Positions 28,350 through 37,182 of a stretch of 64,000 bases of DNA are shown one piece after another. Origin of the DNA: Candidatus Accumulibacter sp. ACC003 (GTDB lineage: Bacteria; Pseudomonadota; Gammaproteobacteria; Burkholderiales; Rhodocyclaceae); contig NZ_CAJQTX010000001.1 of assembly GCF_907163085.1 (NCBI RefSeq), positions 186,001 to 250,000 on the forward strand. The letters run 5' to 3'. Both the position numbers and the translations under genes were made by a program. Numbering within the stretch: the stretch's first letter is position 1; every line of letters begins with the position of its first letter. The notes under the pieces are model-generated. The model was not told where the DNA came from. It saw nothing but the letters and a program-made list of their open reading frames with translations, and ran no database searches.

Positions 28350-29084
28350 ATGCTGAATCATCCGACCGTCGAGAGACTCCACCAACTGCGCCTGCCGGGC
28401 ATGGCCCGGGCCTTGGCCAGCCAGGCGCAAAGCCCCGAGATCGACCAGTTGTCGTTCGAGGAGCGCCTCGGGCTGCTGGTCGACTGCGAGGCGGCCGAAC
28501 GCGAGTCGCGACAGAATGCGGCGCGTCTGAAACGCGCCGGGTTGAAACAGGCGGCGACGCCAGAGGATGTCAATTTCCGGCATCCGCGCCGACTCGACCG
28601 GGGGCTGTTCGCCCGCTTGATGACCGGGCGCTGGGTGAGCGATCACCAGAACGTGCTGATCTGCGGGCCGACGGGGATCGGCAAGACCTATCTGGCGTGC
28701 GCCCTGGCCAACCAGGCGTGCCGGCAGGGGCATTCGGTCCTCTATGTGCGTTTGACGCGTCTCTTGCCGGCGCTGGCGATCGGCCGCGGCGATGGCAGTT
28801 ATCTGAAGTCGCTGGCGCAGTTGGCCAAGACCGAGGTCCTGGTGATCGACGAATGGGGGCTGGCACCGCTCTCCGACGAGAGCCGCCGCGATCTCCTGGA
28901 GATCTTCGATGACCGCCACGGGACGCGCTCGACGATCATCACCAGCCAGCTGCAGGTCGAGCATTGGCATGCGTCGATTGGCGATCCGACGCTGGCCGAT
29001 GCGATCCTCGACCGGCTGGTCCATCAGGCACATACGCTGGACCTCGATGGCGAATCGTTGCGCAAGCCCGAGACGCCGGTATGA
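28350..29084 (+). CDS. istB: IS21 helper ATPase IstB
   Basis: 244 residues, DnaC-like AAA+. Walker A is CGPTGIGKTYLACAL (about residue 105) and Walker B VLVIDEWGLAPL (about residue 165), with the arginine-finger region STIITSQL after it. IstB oligomerises on DNA and drives target capture for IstA. Confidence 0.95.
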   Translation: MLNHPTVERLHQLRLPGMARALASQAQSPEIDQLSFEERLGLLVDCEAAERESRQNAARLKRAGLKQAATPEDVNFRHPRRLDRGLFARLMTGRWVSDHQNVLICGPTGIGKTYLACALANQACRQGHSVLYVRLTRLLPALAIGRGDGSYLKSLAQLAKTEVLVIDEWGLAPLSDESRRDLLEIFDDRHGTRSTIITSQLQVEHWHASIGDPTLADAILDRLVHQAHTLDLDGESLRKPETPV

Positions 29085-29267
29085 ACGCCTCAGCAAGCCC
29101 AACAAGTTACCCACCGCCGCCCGCCAGCCCGCCTGCTATAGAAGGAGCGCAGCCTGGCGGGCGGCCGTGGATAACTCTGCGCGGTGCCACTCGTTGCGCC
29201 CAAAGCGCCCCACGGCCTGTGCCCTCGATTGCTGCGCTGCTGGCATGGCAACCCCTCCATCAAACCG

Positions 29268-29583
29268 TTACTGCGTAACGCTCAACAGGACCATCAACAT
29301 GGCAAAAACTAATGCTCAACGGCAATCGGACTATCGCGTTCGTCACTTGAAAGATGTGGACGGCCAGGCCGAGCGGCTGAATCTGCTGGTCAATCTTCAC
29401 GCCAAGCGTGCCTTGGAGCGCCTGGCGGCGTGTTACGCAGTAACGCAACGTGAGGTCCTTGAAAGCCTGCTTCGGGAGGCTGACCACGCCGCTTTGAAGC
29501 GCGCGGCGCGGGTTCCGAATGGAGAGACGGACTACTACGAAAAGCGCCTTCTATTGGCCAAAGAAGCCGTTACGCAGTAACGC
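29268..29583. repeat. Three GTTACGCAGTAAC near-palindromes around the IS21 passenger gene
   Basis: Copies lie at about 29268 (inverted form GTTACTGCGTAAC), 29435 and 29571. The arms GTTAC/GTAAC are palindromic about a 3-base centre. The first is 18 bases before the start codon and the last contains the stop codon. Operator-like. Confidence 0.5.
29299..29580 (+). CDS. Passenger gene of IS21: small basic DNA-binding-like protein
   Basis: 93 residues from ATG 29299 (MAKTNAQRQSDYRVRHLKD), a basic helical N-terminus. This is followed by LNLLVNLHAKRALERLAACYAVTQREVLESLL, which resembles ribbon-helix-helix or CopB-type plasmid repressors. It lies between istB and the right end, where IS21 elements normally have nothing. 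A 13-bp near-palindrome (GTTACGCAGTAAC) occurs upstream, inside, and over its stop codon, suggesting autoregulation. I cannot name the family. Confidence 0.6.
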   Translation: MAKTNAQRQSDYRVRHLKDVDGQAERLNLLVNLHAKRALERLAACYAVTQREVLESLLREADHAALKRAARVPNGETDYYEKRLLLAKEAVTQ

Positions 29584-30419
29584 CAAGCGGTTGCCTTTGC
29601 ATGCCAAAAACTTGACCACAAGACGAGGCTCAGAGTAAAACCTTTTAACCCCGCGTCGCTACGCTCCGACTGTCCAGATTCACGTGGAATGGGTGTCCAG
29701 TTTGCCGTGGAATCGGTGTCCAGTTTGCGTGGAATACACAGTGATCGCTATTCGGCCTACAAGAAGCTCGCGCGAGTCCTTGACCACTTCATTCTGGCTT
29801 TCTGCTGGGCACATCAGCGGCGTGATTTCCTGGAACTGGCCAACGCCCATCCGGAGCTCGCGGACTGGGCACTGGCCTGGGTCGAGCAGATCGCTCAGCT
29901 CTACCACTTGAATGGACGGCGCCTGGAAGTCCGTAGCGACCCAGTACAGTGGGCCGAACGCGACCGCGCCTTGCGGCAGGCGATCACGCAAATGGCCAGT
30001 CAACGGGAAAGCGAACTGGCGAACCCGGCGCTCAAAATGCCGGCGAGCAAGGTGCTGCGAAGCATGCGCAAACATTGGTCCGGCCTGACCGTCTTTGTCG
30101 ACCGCCCCGAGGTGGCGATGGACAATAATGCCGCCGAGCGCGCACAGCGCACGCCGGTGGTCGCACGCAAGAACTTCTATGGGTCGGGCAGTCTCTGGTC
30201 CGGCGCACTCGCCGCGACGATGTTCAGCTTGCTGCTGACGCTGCGCTTGTGGGGAATCAACCCGCGCACCTGGCTGACGGCGTATCTGGAGGCCTGCGCC
30301 GCCAACGGCAACCTGCCGCCGACGGACTTGAGTGCCTTTCTGCCCTGGGCGATGGCGACCGATCGACTGGCTCAGATGCGTGGCATCCCGGTCGATCAGA
30401 GCCGTCCCATCGATAGCTC

Positions 30420-31277
30420 GTGAAGCCTTATTGCGGGCGTCACTTTACCGACGACGAACTGCAGGCCCTCTGCCGCCTGATCGAAGCCCATCCTGGCAGC
30501 AGCCGCGCGCAACTGTCGCGCCAGGTGTGTGAGCTCTTCGACTGGCGTAAGCCCAATGGCGAGCTGAAGGATATGACCTGCCGGGTGGCCATGCTGCGTA
30601 TGCAGGCCGACGGCCTGCTCACCCTGCCGGCGGCACGACGGGCCGCTCCTCGCCAACCCGAGTATCTGCCTACTCACGCCACCGATCCACAACCGTTGCT
30701 CACTCAGCCGGTGCATGAACTGCCGCCGCTGCGTCTGCATCAGGTCGTCGGTTCGGCGAACTCGCGTCTGTGGAACGAGTACATCGCCCGCTACCACTAT
30801 CTCGGCCACACGCCCATGGCGGGCAGTCAGAGCCGCTACTTCGTCTTCGCCGGCGAGACCCTGGTCGCCTTGCTCAGCTTCGGCGCCAGCGCCTGGAAAC
30901 TCGCCGCGCGCGAGCAATTCATCGGTTGGCACGATGAGCAGCGACAAAGGAACCTGCAACTGGTGGTGAACAATGCCCGCTTTCTGATCCTGCCCTGGAT
31001 CCAGTGCAAGGGCCTGGCCTCCAAGATCCTCTCGCTTATGCAGCGGCAACTGCCCAAGGACTGGCTGGCGCGCTACGGCTACCGCCCCGTACTGCTCGAA
31101 ACCTTCGTCGAGACGCCCCGCCATCGCGGCACCTGCTACCAGGCCGCCAACTGGATCAAGGTCGGTCAAACCGCCGGGCGAGGCAAGAAATGCCCCACCA
31201 GCAAGTCCATCCTCCCGATCAAGGACATCTGGCTCTACCCCCTTCACAGAGCCTTCCGATCAGTCCTCTGCCGCTAA
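30420..31277 (+). CDS. DUF4338 (DruA-like) protein of IS66 copy A
   Basis: 285 residues from GTG 30420, overlapping the IS66 transposase stop. The N-terminal 95 residues have LCRLIEAHPGSSRAQLSRQV, a winged-helix-like region. The core carries LWNEYIARYHYLGH, REQFIGWHDEQRQRNLQ, VVNNARFLILPW, LLETFVETPRHRGTCY and AANWIKVGQTAGRG. It is complete although the transposase upstream is split. Two near-identical genes lie at 60326-61183 and 63061-63918. Confidence 0.88.
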   Translation: MKPYCGRHFTDDELQALCRLIEAHPGSSRAQLSRQVCELFDWRKPNGELKDMTCRVAMLRMQADGLLTLPAARRAAPRQPEYLPTHATDPQPLLTQPVHELPPLRLHQVVGSANSRLWNEYIARYHYLGHTPMAGSQSRYFVFAGETLVALLSFGASAWKLAAREQFIGWHDEQRQRNLQLVVNNARFLILPWIQCKGLASKILSLMQRQLPKDWLARYGYRPVLLETFVETPRHRGTCYQAANWIKVGQTAGRGKKCPTSKSILPIKDIWLYPLHRAFRSVLCR

Positions 31278-31952
31278 CCCGCCTCGGCAATGGCGCTGGC
31301 GCGCTACGGGTTGGCCGAATACTTACCCATGGGCTGCCAGAAAACTATTGCTCGGCAGATCACGGATCAAGGCGGTGACTACCTGCTGGCGGTCAAAGGC
31401 AACCAGCCGACGTTGCTGGAAGCCATCGAGACCGAGTTCATCGACCAGTATCAATCCGAGGCCGTTGATCGCCACCGTCAGGCCCGCAAGTCCCATGGTC
31501 GAATCGTCGGACAGATCGCCTCGGTCTTGCCTGCGCAAGGACTCGTTGATCTGGCCGATTGGCCGAAGTGCCAGACGATCGGCCTGGTCGACTCCCTGCG
31601 CAAGGTTGGCAACAAGGAATCGAACTTCGAGCGACGCTACTACATCAGTTCTCGTGCCTTGACCGCCGAAGAGCTGGCGGCCGCGGTGCGAGGCCATTGG
31701 GGCGTAGAAAACCGCCTTCACTGGGTGCTCGACGTCAGCTTTCGTGAAGATGCCAGCACTGTACGCAAGGACAACGCCCCACAGAACCTCTCCCTCTTGA
31801 AGAAAATCGTTCTCAACCTGATTCGTCTGGATACGACCGACAAGACTAAAGCCAGCTTACGCTTGAAGCGCAAAGGAGCTGCTTGGGATGACGATGTCCG
31901 GATGACGATGCTGGGCCTCACACCGCTATGACAGCCGAGTGCGGAGGCCCTG

Positions 31953-32353
31953 GCCCCCCCGTGATCCGCTACCCGTTGCTGCCGGCCCTTCTGCGAGGTG
32001 CAGGTGTGATGCGCCAGCGGCGATAGGGGCTGCCGCTTGCGACGTCGCGAGGCCGCGAGACCGGCAAGACTGACGCCGAGAGGAGCAAGGGTGCCGGGCT
32101 CCGGGACATGCGTTATGAGCAACGTCACATTGATCTCAGCGCCAGGGCTGACAACCGTTCCTGATTGCAATGTTCCGGAGAAGGAGTTTGCGGTGAAGGA
32201 AAACGTCGGCGCAAGAGAAAGGCCCTGAATCAGGCCTGGAGTGAAGCCGACCATGCCCACCCAATCACGGTAAGTGAGCAGGTATGTCTCGTCCAGACCC
32301 ACCGCGCCGCCTGACAAGAACTGCGTCCGGTCGGATATGCGTTGACAATCCAT
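31953..32353 (-). pseudogene. C-terminal remnant of a PEP-CTERM sorted protein
   Basis: The minus strand encodes LSLAPTFSFTANSFSGTLQ and a beta-rich stretch. It ends in VPEPGTLAPLGVSLAGLAASRRRKR, a full PEP-CTERM signal: VPEP motif, hydrophobic segment, Arg-rich tail. Exosortase-bearing bacteria use it to sort surface proteins. The 5' end is cut by IS110, and ISAs1 abuts the 3' side, removing the natural stop. Confidence 0.75.
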
Positions 32354-32427
32354 GGCTTACAGGGGAGAGAGGGGTTGCTGTCACGCAACTGTAAAAAATC
32401 TCGACAGCCTGCTGCTCTGGCCTCGAG

Positions 32428-32682
32428 CCTAACGGTCATTGCGTGAGGCGGCTCGCGCCACCCCGGATGATGAAAGAAAATACGAGTGGGTGGAAACGGC
32501 AGAGGTCGAGCAATGAGATGGTGGTTGGACCCCGATGCCTAACGTGACCCGCTGAACCGACTCGTACCCCGGATTGCCTCGTAGAGAGCGCACGGTAAAA
32601 AGGCCGCAGGGGCAACCCTGCAGGTTGTTTCGGTCAAGCGCCGTTCCCACCCGTTCGTGACTTTACGGGAAAGGAGTAACGG
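32428..32682 (+). ncRNA. Candidate bridge RNA region of IS110 copy 2
   Basis: Non-coding leader of 255 bases between the left end and the transposase start, conserved with copy 1. Its position matches the bridge RNA of the IS110 group. Exact RNA ends are unknown. Confidence 0.45.
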
Positions 32683-33903
32683 ATGGAACTGGCGAAACTG
32701 TACAAGCGTGTCGTCGGGCTGGACGTTCATCAGGCGAAGATCACGGCCTGTGCGATCACGGAAGATGAGGCCGGCCAGACGAGTGTCGAGTTGGCCGAGT
32801 TTGGTGGTTTCAAGCGTGACCGCCAGGCGATGGCGCAATGGGTGGCCGCTCACGGCGCCGAGATGGTCGTCATGGAGAGCACCGGCATCTACTGGAAGAG
32901 TCCGCATGCGGCGCTGGAACAGGTCGGCATCGTCGCGACGGTCGTCAATGCGCGGCACGTGAAGACCGTACCTGGCCGCAAGACGGACTGGGCGGATGCG
33001 CAGTGGCTGGCGATGCTGGCGCGAGCCGGCATGCTACGCGCGTCCTTTGTGCCGCCGGCACAGTTTCGGGCTTTGCGCCACGTCGGGCGACAACGCCAGC
33101 AGCTGGTCGGCATCCTTTCGAGCGAGAAGAACCGCGTGCACAAGATCCTCTCCGACGGCGGCATTCGTTTGTCGGTGGTGGTGAGCGACATCCACGGCGT
33201 CGCCGGGCGGGCGATGGTCAAGGCGCTGATCGCCGAGCACTCTCCCGCCGAGGTGTTGATGCTCGCCGGCAACCGTCTCAAGGCCGACCGTACGGAACTG
33301 CTCGACGCGCTCGACGGCGAACTCACCGCCGACCACCGCTTCGTGCTGCATGAATTGATCGCGCACGTCGAGGAGCTCGAACGCCGTATCGATCGTTTCG
33401 ACCAGTATCTGCTCGATCAACTGACACCCTACCGAAGCACGCTGGCATTGATGCAGACCATCCCCGGCATCGACGCCGTCGGTGCCGCCTTGCTGCTGGT
33501 CGAGATCGGTAATGACATGAGCGCCTTCGGCTCGGTTGATCGACTGGCCTCATGGGTGGGCATTTGTCCTGGCAACAACGAGTCCGCCGGCAAGCGAAAG
33601 ACCGGACGGATACGAAAAGGTAACCCCTGGGTCCGACGCCTGCTTTGCCAGTTCGCGCACGCGGCCAGTCGGACGCGATGTGCTTTCAAGTCCAAGTTCG
33701 AGGCGCTTCGCTTGCGACGAGGGCATAAGCGCGCCATCGTCGCCATCGCCCACAAGATTCTCAAAACGGTCTTCCTGTTGATCAGCCGACAGACGCACTA
33801 CCGGGACTCGGCAACCGACTTCGAAGCCCTATCTGTTGCACGCAACGCCCCTCGCTGGTTGAAGATGCTCAAGAAGCACGGTTTTATCCCCGCTGCCGCC
33901 TGA
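32683..33903 (+). CDS. IS110 family transposase (DEDD), copy 2
   Basis: 406 residues with the same motifs as copy 1: LDVHQAKI, VVMESTGIYWK, KTDWADAQ and TIPGIDAVG. The start ATG follows AAAGGAG by 7 bases. The single visible difference from copy 1 is Thr in place of Ala after MES; the downstream 82 bases to the element end are non-coding. Confidence 0.93.
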   Translation: MELAKLYKRVVGLDVHQAKITACAITEDEAGQTSVELAEFGGFKRDRQAMAQWVAAHGAEMVVMESTGIYWKSPHAALEQVGIVATVVNARHVKTVPGRKTDWADAQWLAMLARAGMLRASFVPPAQFRALRHVGRQRQQLVGILSSEKNRVHKILSDGGIRLSVVVSDIHGVAGRAMVKALIAEHSPAEVLMLAGNRLKADRTELLDALDGELTADHRFVLHELIAHVEELERRIDRFDQYLLDQLTPYRSTLALMQTIPGIDAVGAALLLVEIGNDMSAFGSVDRLASWVGICPGNNESAGKRKTGRIRKGNPWVRRLLCQFAHAASRTRCAFKSKFEALRLRRGHKRAIVAIAHKILKTVFLLISRQTHYRDSATDFEALSVARNAPRWLKMLKKHGFIPAAA

Positions 33904-33985
33904 GCTACTCTTCCCGCCTGTTGCTCTCAATGGCATCAAGTGCCAGAGATTCGCTCGCCTTCAGGAGGGTGTTCTTTCACGGTAA

Positions 33986-35008
33986 CAGTCATGGCTGTTG
34001 ACGGCAGCCATCCCCTTGCGTTTGCAGCGTCGCTAGCACCGTCGATGTTGACGCCACAAAAACCGGGAAGTGGCCGAAAGCTGTGAGGTGACGATTGCTT
34101 CGTGGCCCGCTGGCGATGGTTTTTACACGGCCTCGCCCGCGGGCTGTCCAACAAAATCCCGAGCTCGCCGACCTGTCAGCCTTCGAACCTGCCGCCCAAG
34201 CGCCCACATCGCCCCGAGTGGCTCCAGCGGTTGCTTCCGCGGCACTGGATGTACCGGCGAATGTTCGGTCTGAAAATGCTCGACCGGCCGGAGTGGGTCG
34301 GATCCGGGCGTAGCGAAAATAAGGAAGCCGTTCGGCCTGAACGTTTCCCGTACGGCCGGTAAAGGAGCCATACCCGCCGTCGGCGCCATGTGCCGCCAAC
34401 TTGCGGCCGCTGGTCCGCAACAGCATTCACGTCCTGCTCGAGCCGGCGCCGCTCGCCGCGCTCGCCTTGCGCCTGGCGCCGCGCTGGCTGGCGTGGCTCG
34501 CCGAGAGCAGGCTGCGGACACGGGCACGGGCACTACGCCGGCTGCCAAAACGTCGGCAGCCGAAGCTGCGCACGCAGGTGCCACGACTCGACTATCCTTG
34601 TCGCCATCAGATCGAAACGCTGGGGCCGCCAGCCGCCGGCCAGGTGAACGGGGCGACTGCGCTGCGCTGCCCGTTGTTGGGCCAGAACGGCGCCGCGGGC
34701 AGCGTGACGGAGAGATAATCGACCTGCGGCGCCGCCATCGGATGCCGCACCCGGGACGAACGCGACGAGCAGGCGGCAGAGACGATGACGATCAGGATGA
34801 TGGCCCGGTTGACCGCCCGGGCAGGCAGCGCGACTGCGTTGGCAACAGTCTTGCGCGAACTTTGCGGCCCGAGCCGTGCGGAAGGCGGCCGTTTGGGCTA
34901 CGAGGGGAGGGGGCACAATCAGAGACGATGCACGCGAGTTCATGACGCTCGATCCATGGACCTTACCCAGCATTTCCGGCAGCTCGCCTGACGGCGATGC
35001 CCGGCAGC
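33986..35008. other. About 1 kb without a confident gene
   Basis: This stretch between IS110 and the second four-gene transposon is GC-rich and has several overlapping open frames, none with a recognisable product. The frame 34401-34718 (plus) contains an amphipathic leucine/arginine-rich run (PLAALALRLAPRWLAWLAE) that looks protein-like. It could be the remnant of a host gene, as could a basic frame at 34102-34362. I see no RNA gene. Confidence 0.35.
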
Positions 35009-35189
35009 GCTACTGTTACGTCCGCCGCTCTCCAGGAACTGACGGCGTGAGATATCCCGTGGACGGCGAGGGCGAAAGAAGGCGGCCTGCCTGAAGGATG
35101 TTGGGACGAAGTGAACGAAAGAAGGGCCGGGACAACTCTGCTATCGTGGGAAGTTATCAAGACAAACCACACAGCAAAGCGCCCAGCCC

Positions 35190-35723
35190 ATGCAGCGAAT
35201 TGTAGCCGGCATCGAGACGATCGAGCAGCATCTTGAGGCCATCAAGCAAACCCCCGAAGCGTATCGACCGCCGTGCTGCCCGCATTGCGGCCTGAAGATT
35301 CTCTGGCAGCACGGGCACTACGAGCGCAAGGCCGACCGGCGAGCCGGGCAGGATTCACTCAATCCGGTGCCGATCTGCCGCTACTGTTGCTCTGGATGTC
35401 GGCGGACGTGTTCGCGTCTGCCGGCGTGCATCGCGCCGCGCCGCTGGTATGACTGGTCAGTGCAGCAAGCGGTCCTGGCACAGCGGCTGAGCGGCGCGCC
35501 CGATCGCCCCGGCGCACCCGGCGCGGCGCCCGAGCGGCGCACCGCCGGTCGCTGGTGGGCCTGGCTCCAGGAGCGCCGCCTGCTGTTCGAGTTTCACCTG
35601 CGTGCTCGCTTTGCCGACCTCGGGCGGACGGTCGACGGCAGCGCTTTCTGGCGCCGGGTATTCGAATCGATCGGCCTGGCACAGGCCATGACCTGGCTTG
35701 ATCGGCAGATCAGCGTCCCGTGA
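35190..35723 (+). CDS. Zinc-ribbon protein of the four-gene transposon, copy 2
   Basis: 177 residues; the same CPHCG and CRYCCSGC cysteine pairs as copy 1 with a few substitutions (Ser for Ala in the second pair, Gln for Glu near the end). Retention of an open frame through independent changes supports a working protein. Confidence 0.7.
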   Translation: MQRIVAGIETIEQHLEAIKQTPEAYRPPCCPHCGLKILWQHGHYERKADRRAGQDSLNPVPICRYCCSGCRRTCSRLPACIAPRRWYDWSVQQAVLAQRLSGAPDRPGAPGAAPERRTAGRWWAWLQERRLLFEFHLRARFADLGRTVDGSAFWRRVFESIGLAQAMTWLDRQISVP

Positions 35724-35751
35724 TGAACTGATTCCGAACGAGCGGCAGACG

Positions 35752-35781
35752 GTGAGGTCCCCGCCCGGGCGGGGACCCCAC
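35752..35781. promoter_or_regulatory. Palindrome between transposon genes, copy 2 (one mismatch)
   Basis: Counterpart of 1313-1342. The left arm is GTGAGGTCCCC, the right arm GGGGACCCCAC, so one pair is lost. No T-run follows. Confidence 0.5.
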
Positions 35782-35852
35782 ACAGTTTGCTCCTGTCATT
35801 AGAACGGCCGTTCTGGTTTGATCACCGCTCCGATTTATCACCAGGAGTGGTT

Positions 35853-37181
35853 ATGAACCCGATTGATCCGAAAGCCCTGTTTCGCCTGTCCGTTCTCGGT
35901 CCCCTGATCAGCCGCGAGCGGCTGGAACGTAGCGAACTGCAACAGCTCCTCCGGGAGCTGGCCAGCCGCGAGTACGCCATCCCCGGCAGCCGTCGGCGCT
36001 ATCTGAGCGAGAAGACGATTCAGGCGTGGTACTACGCCTGGCGCCTCCGCCAGCTTGACGGCCTGACGCCCAAGCCACGCGCCGACCGCGGGCAGTCGAA
36101 GCTCCCGGCCGCCACCCAGGCGGCCATTCTCGCCGCCAAGCGCGACAACCCGCGGCGCTCGCTGTGCCAGATTCGACAATTGCTCGAAGCCACCGGCACC
36201 GTCGCCCGTGGCCGCCTGGCCCGGTCGACCATTCACCGTCTGCTGCAGCAGCACGGCCTGTCACGGATCACCGGCTCGGCCAGCCTGCCCGAGGAGAAAC
36301 GCAGCTTCGTCGCCGCGACAGCGGGGGCGATCTGGTACGGCGACGTGATGCACGGCCCACGCGTGCCGATCGACGGCAAACTCGCCAAGAGCTATCTCGT
36401 ATCGCTCTTCGACGACGCCTCCCGGCTACTCACGCACAGCGCCTTCTGCCCCGGAGAAACCGCCCTGGATATCGAAGGCGTGCTCAAGCAGGCGGTGCTC
36501 AAACGCGGCATTCCGCTCAAGCTGGTGGTCGATAACGGCGCCGCCTACCGCGCCGAGACGCTGCAAGGGATCTGCGCCCGGCTGGGCATCCACCTGATTC
36601 ACTGTCGGCCGTACGCGCCCGAGGGCAAAGGGAAGTTGGAGCGCTGGCACCGCCGCTGCCGCGATCAGTTTCTCAGCGAACTCGATGAGCGCCATATCGC
36701 CAGCCTGGACGATCTCAATGCTCGCCTGTGGGCCTGGCTTGAACAGGTCTATCACCGCAGCCCGCACGCCGGTCTCGCCGGCATGACGCCGTTGGCGCGT
36801 TACCAGCAGGACCTGTCCAGGATTCGTCCGTTGGGGCCGTTGGCGGCAAGCCTCGATGCCCTGTTCCAGCATCGCGTCACGCGACTGGTCAGGAAGGATG
36901 GCACGGTATCGTATCAGGGACAACGCTTCGAGGTGCCCTTTGAACTGTCGGGCAAAACGGTGTCTCTGGTGGTCGATCCGCATACCGAGACGGTGATCGG
37001 CGTCGAGGACGAGCAAGGGGAATCGATCGGTGCGGCGACGCCACTCGATGCGCTGGCCAATGCCACGCGCCAACGACGCCAGTCTGACCCAGCGGACGCT
37101 AGCCCGCCCCAGAAAGGGGCGAGCGGCCCGAATCTGATCGAGCAGATCTATCAGCAGTACTACGACCCCGAAGGAGAGTGA
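35853..37181 (+). CDS. DDE transposase of the four-gene transposon, copy 2
   Basis: 442 residues from ATG 35853 with AGGAG upstream, carrying the DDE residues in WYGDVMHGP, VVDNGAAY and KGKLERWHR. It differs from copy 1 only in the N-terminal region (LERSELQQ for LERGELQQ, LRQLDG for LHQLDG). Confidence 0.87.
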   Translation: MNPIDPKALFRLSVLGPLISRERLERSELQQLLRELASREYAIPGSRRRYLSEKTIQAWYYAWRLRQLDGLTPKPRADRGQSKLPAATQAAILAAKRDNPRRSLCQIRQLLEATGTVARGRLARSTIHRLLQQHGLSRITGSASLPEEKRSFVAATAGAIWYGDVMHGPRVPIDGKLAKSYLVSLFDDASRLLTHSAFCPGETALDIEGVLKQAVLKRGIPLKLVVDNGAAYRAETLQGICARLGIHLIHCRPYAPEGKGKLERWHRRCRDQFLSELDERHIASLDDLNARLWAWLEQVYHRSPHAGLAGMTPLARYQQDLSRIRPLGPLAASLDALFQHRVTRLVRKDGTVSYQGQRFEVPFELSGKTVSLVVDPHTETVIGVEDEQGESIGAATPLDALANATRQRRQSDPADASPPQKGASGPNLIEQIYQQYYDPEGE

Positions 37182-37182
37182 G

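Larger units (their letters stand above)
26640..29740 (+). mobile_element. IS21-family element with a passenger gene
   Basis: 3101 bp. The ends TGCGTATTCCAC... and, inverted, TGTGTATTCCACGC... are each followed by repeated AAACTGGACACCGATTCCA units (three on each side), the multiple transposase sites typical of IS21. A perfect 5-bp target duplication GTGAT flanks it (26635-26639 and 29741-29745). It contains istA, istB and one extra small gene. Confidence 0.92.
25617..30423 (+). pseudogene. IS66 transposase (TnpC) split by IS21
   Basis: Codons 25617-26639 join 29746-30423 after removal of IS21 and one GTGAT duplication. The joined protein matches the intact 61180-62970 gene, with GGVIICD reading straight into RYSAYKKLAR. 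The N-terminal part has the leucine-rich coiled coil and LQKRLFGRKSERSS; the zinc-finger-like CPHCPDCG is followed by the DDE_Tnp_IS66 core. The 3' stop overlaps the DUF4338 start (GTGA at 30420). Confidence 0.9.
25505..31326 (+). mobile_element. IS66-family element with DUF4338 gene, copy A, interrupted by IS21
   Basis: Ends GTAAGTATTCGG (25505) and CCGAATACTTAC (31326) are flanked by a perfect 8-bp target duplication CCATGGGC (25497-25504 and 31327-31334), the size expected for IS66. It carries a single IS66 transposase gene (no tnpA or tnpB) and a downstream DUF4338 gene. An IS21 element sits inside the transposase. Confidence 0.92.
24977..31931 (+). pseudogene. ISAs1 transposase split by IS66
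   Basis: Joining 24977-25504 to 31335-31931 restores 374 codons plus stop, matching the intact protein at 19689-20813 almost residue for residue. The break lies in the second DDE motif, between VTIDAMG and CQKTIARQ. Both halves remain open, so the interruption looks recent. Confidence 0.9.
24839..31952 (+). mobile_element. ISAs1-family element, copy 2, containing IS66 and IS21
   Basis: Begins with CAGGGCCTCCGCACTCGG at 24839 and ends with its complement at 31952. It is identical in layout to 19668-20951 but inverted, and is interrupted by the IS66 element at 25505-31326. Flanks are C-tracts (GCCCCCCCCC and GCCCCCCC), consistent with a target duplication blurred by homopolymer length change. 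Confidence 0.88.
32428..33985 (+). mobile_element. IS110-family element, copy 2
   Basis: 1558 bp, the inverted counterpart of 22509-24066, with the same boundaries CCTAACGG and CACGGTAA. No target duplication. It cuts into the PEP-CTERM remnant on its left. Confidence 0.9.

Noticed and set aside
29268-29583. An integron gene cassette with attC sites
   Set aside because: The repeats lack the RYYYAAC/GTTRRRY core pattern and the expected imperfect pairing, and no integron integrase is present.
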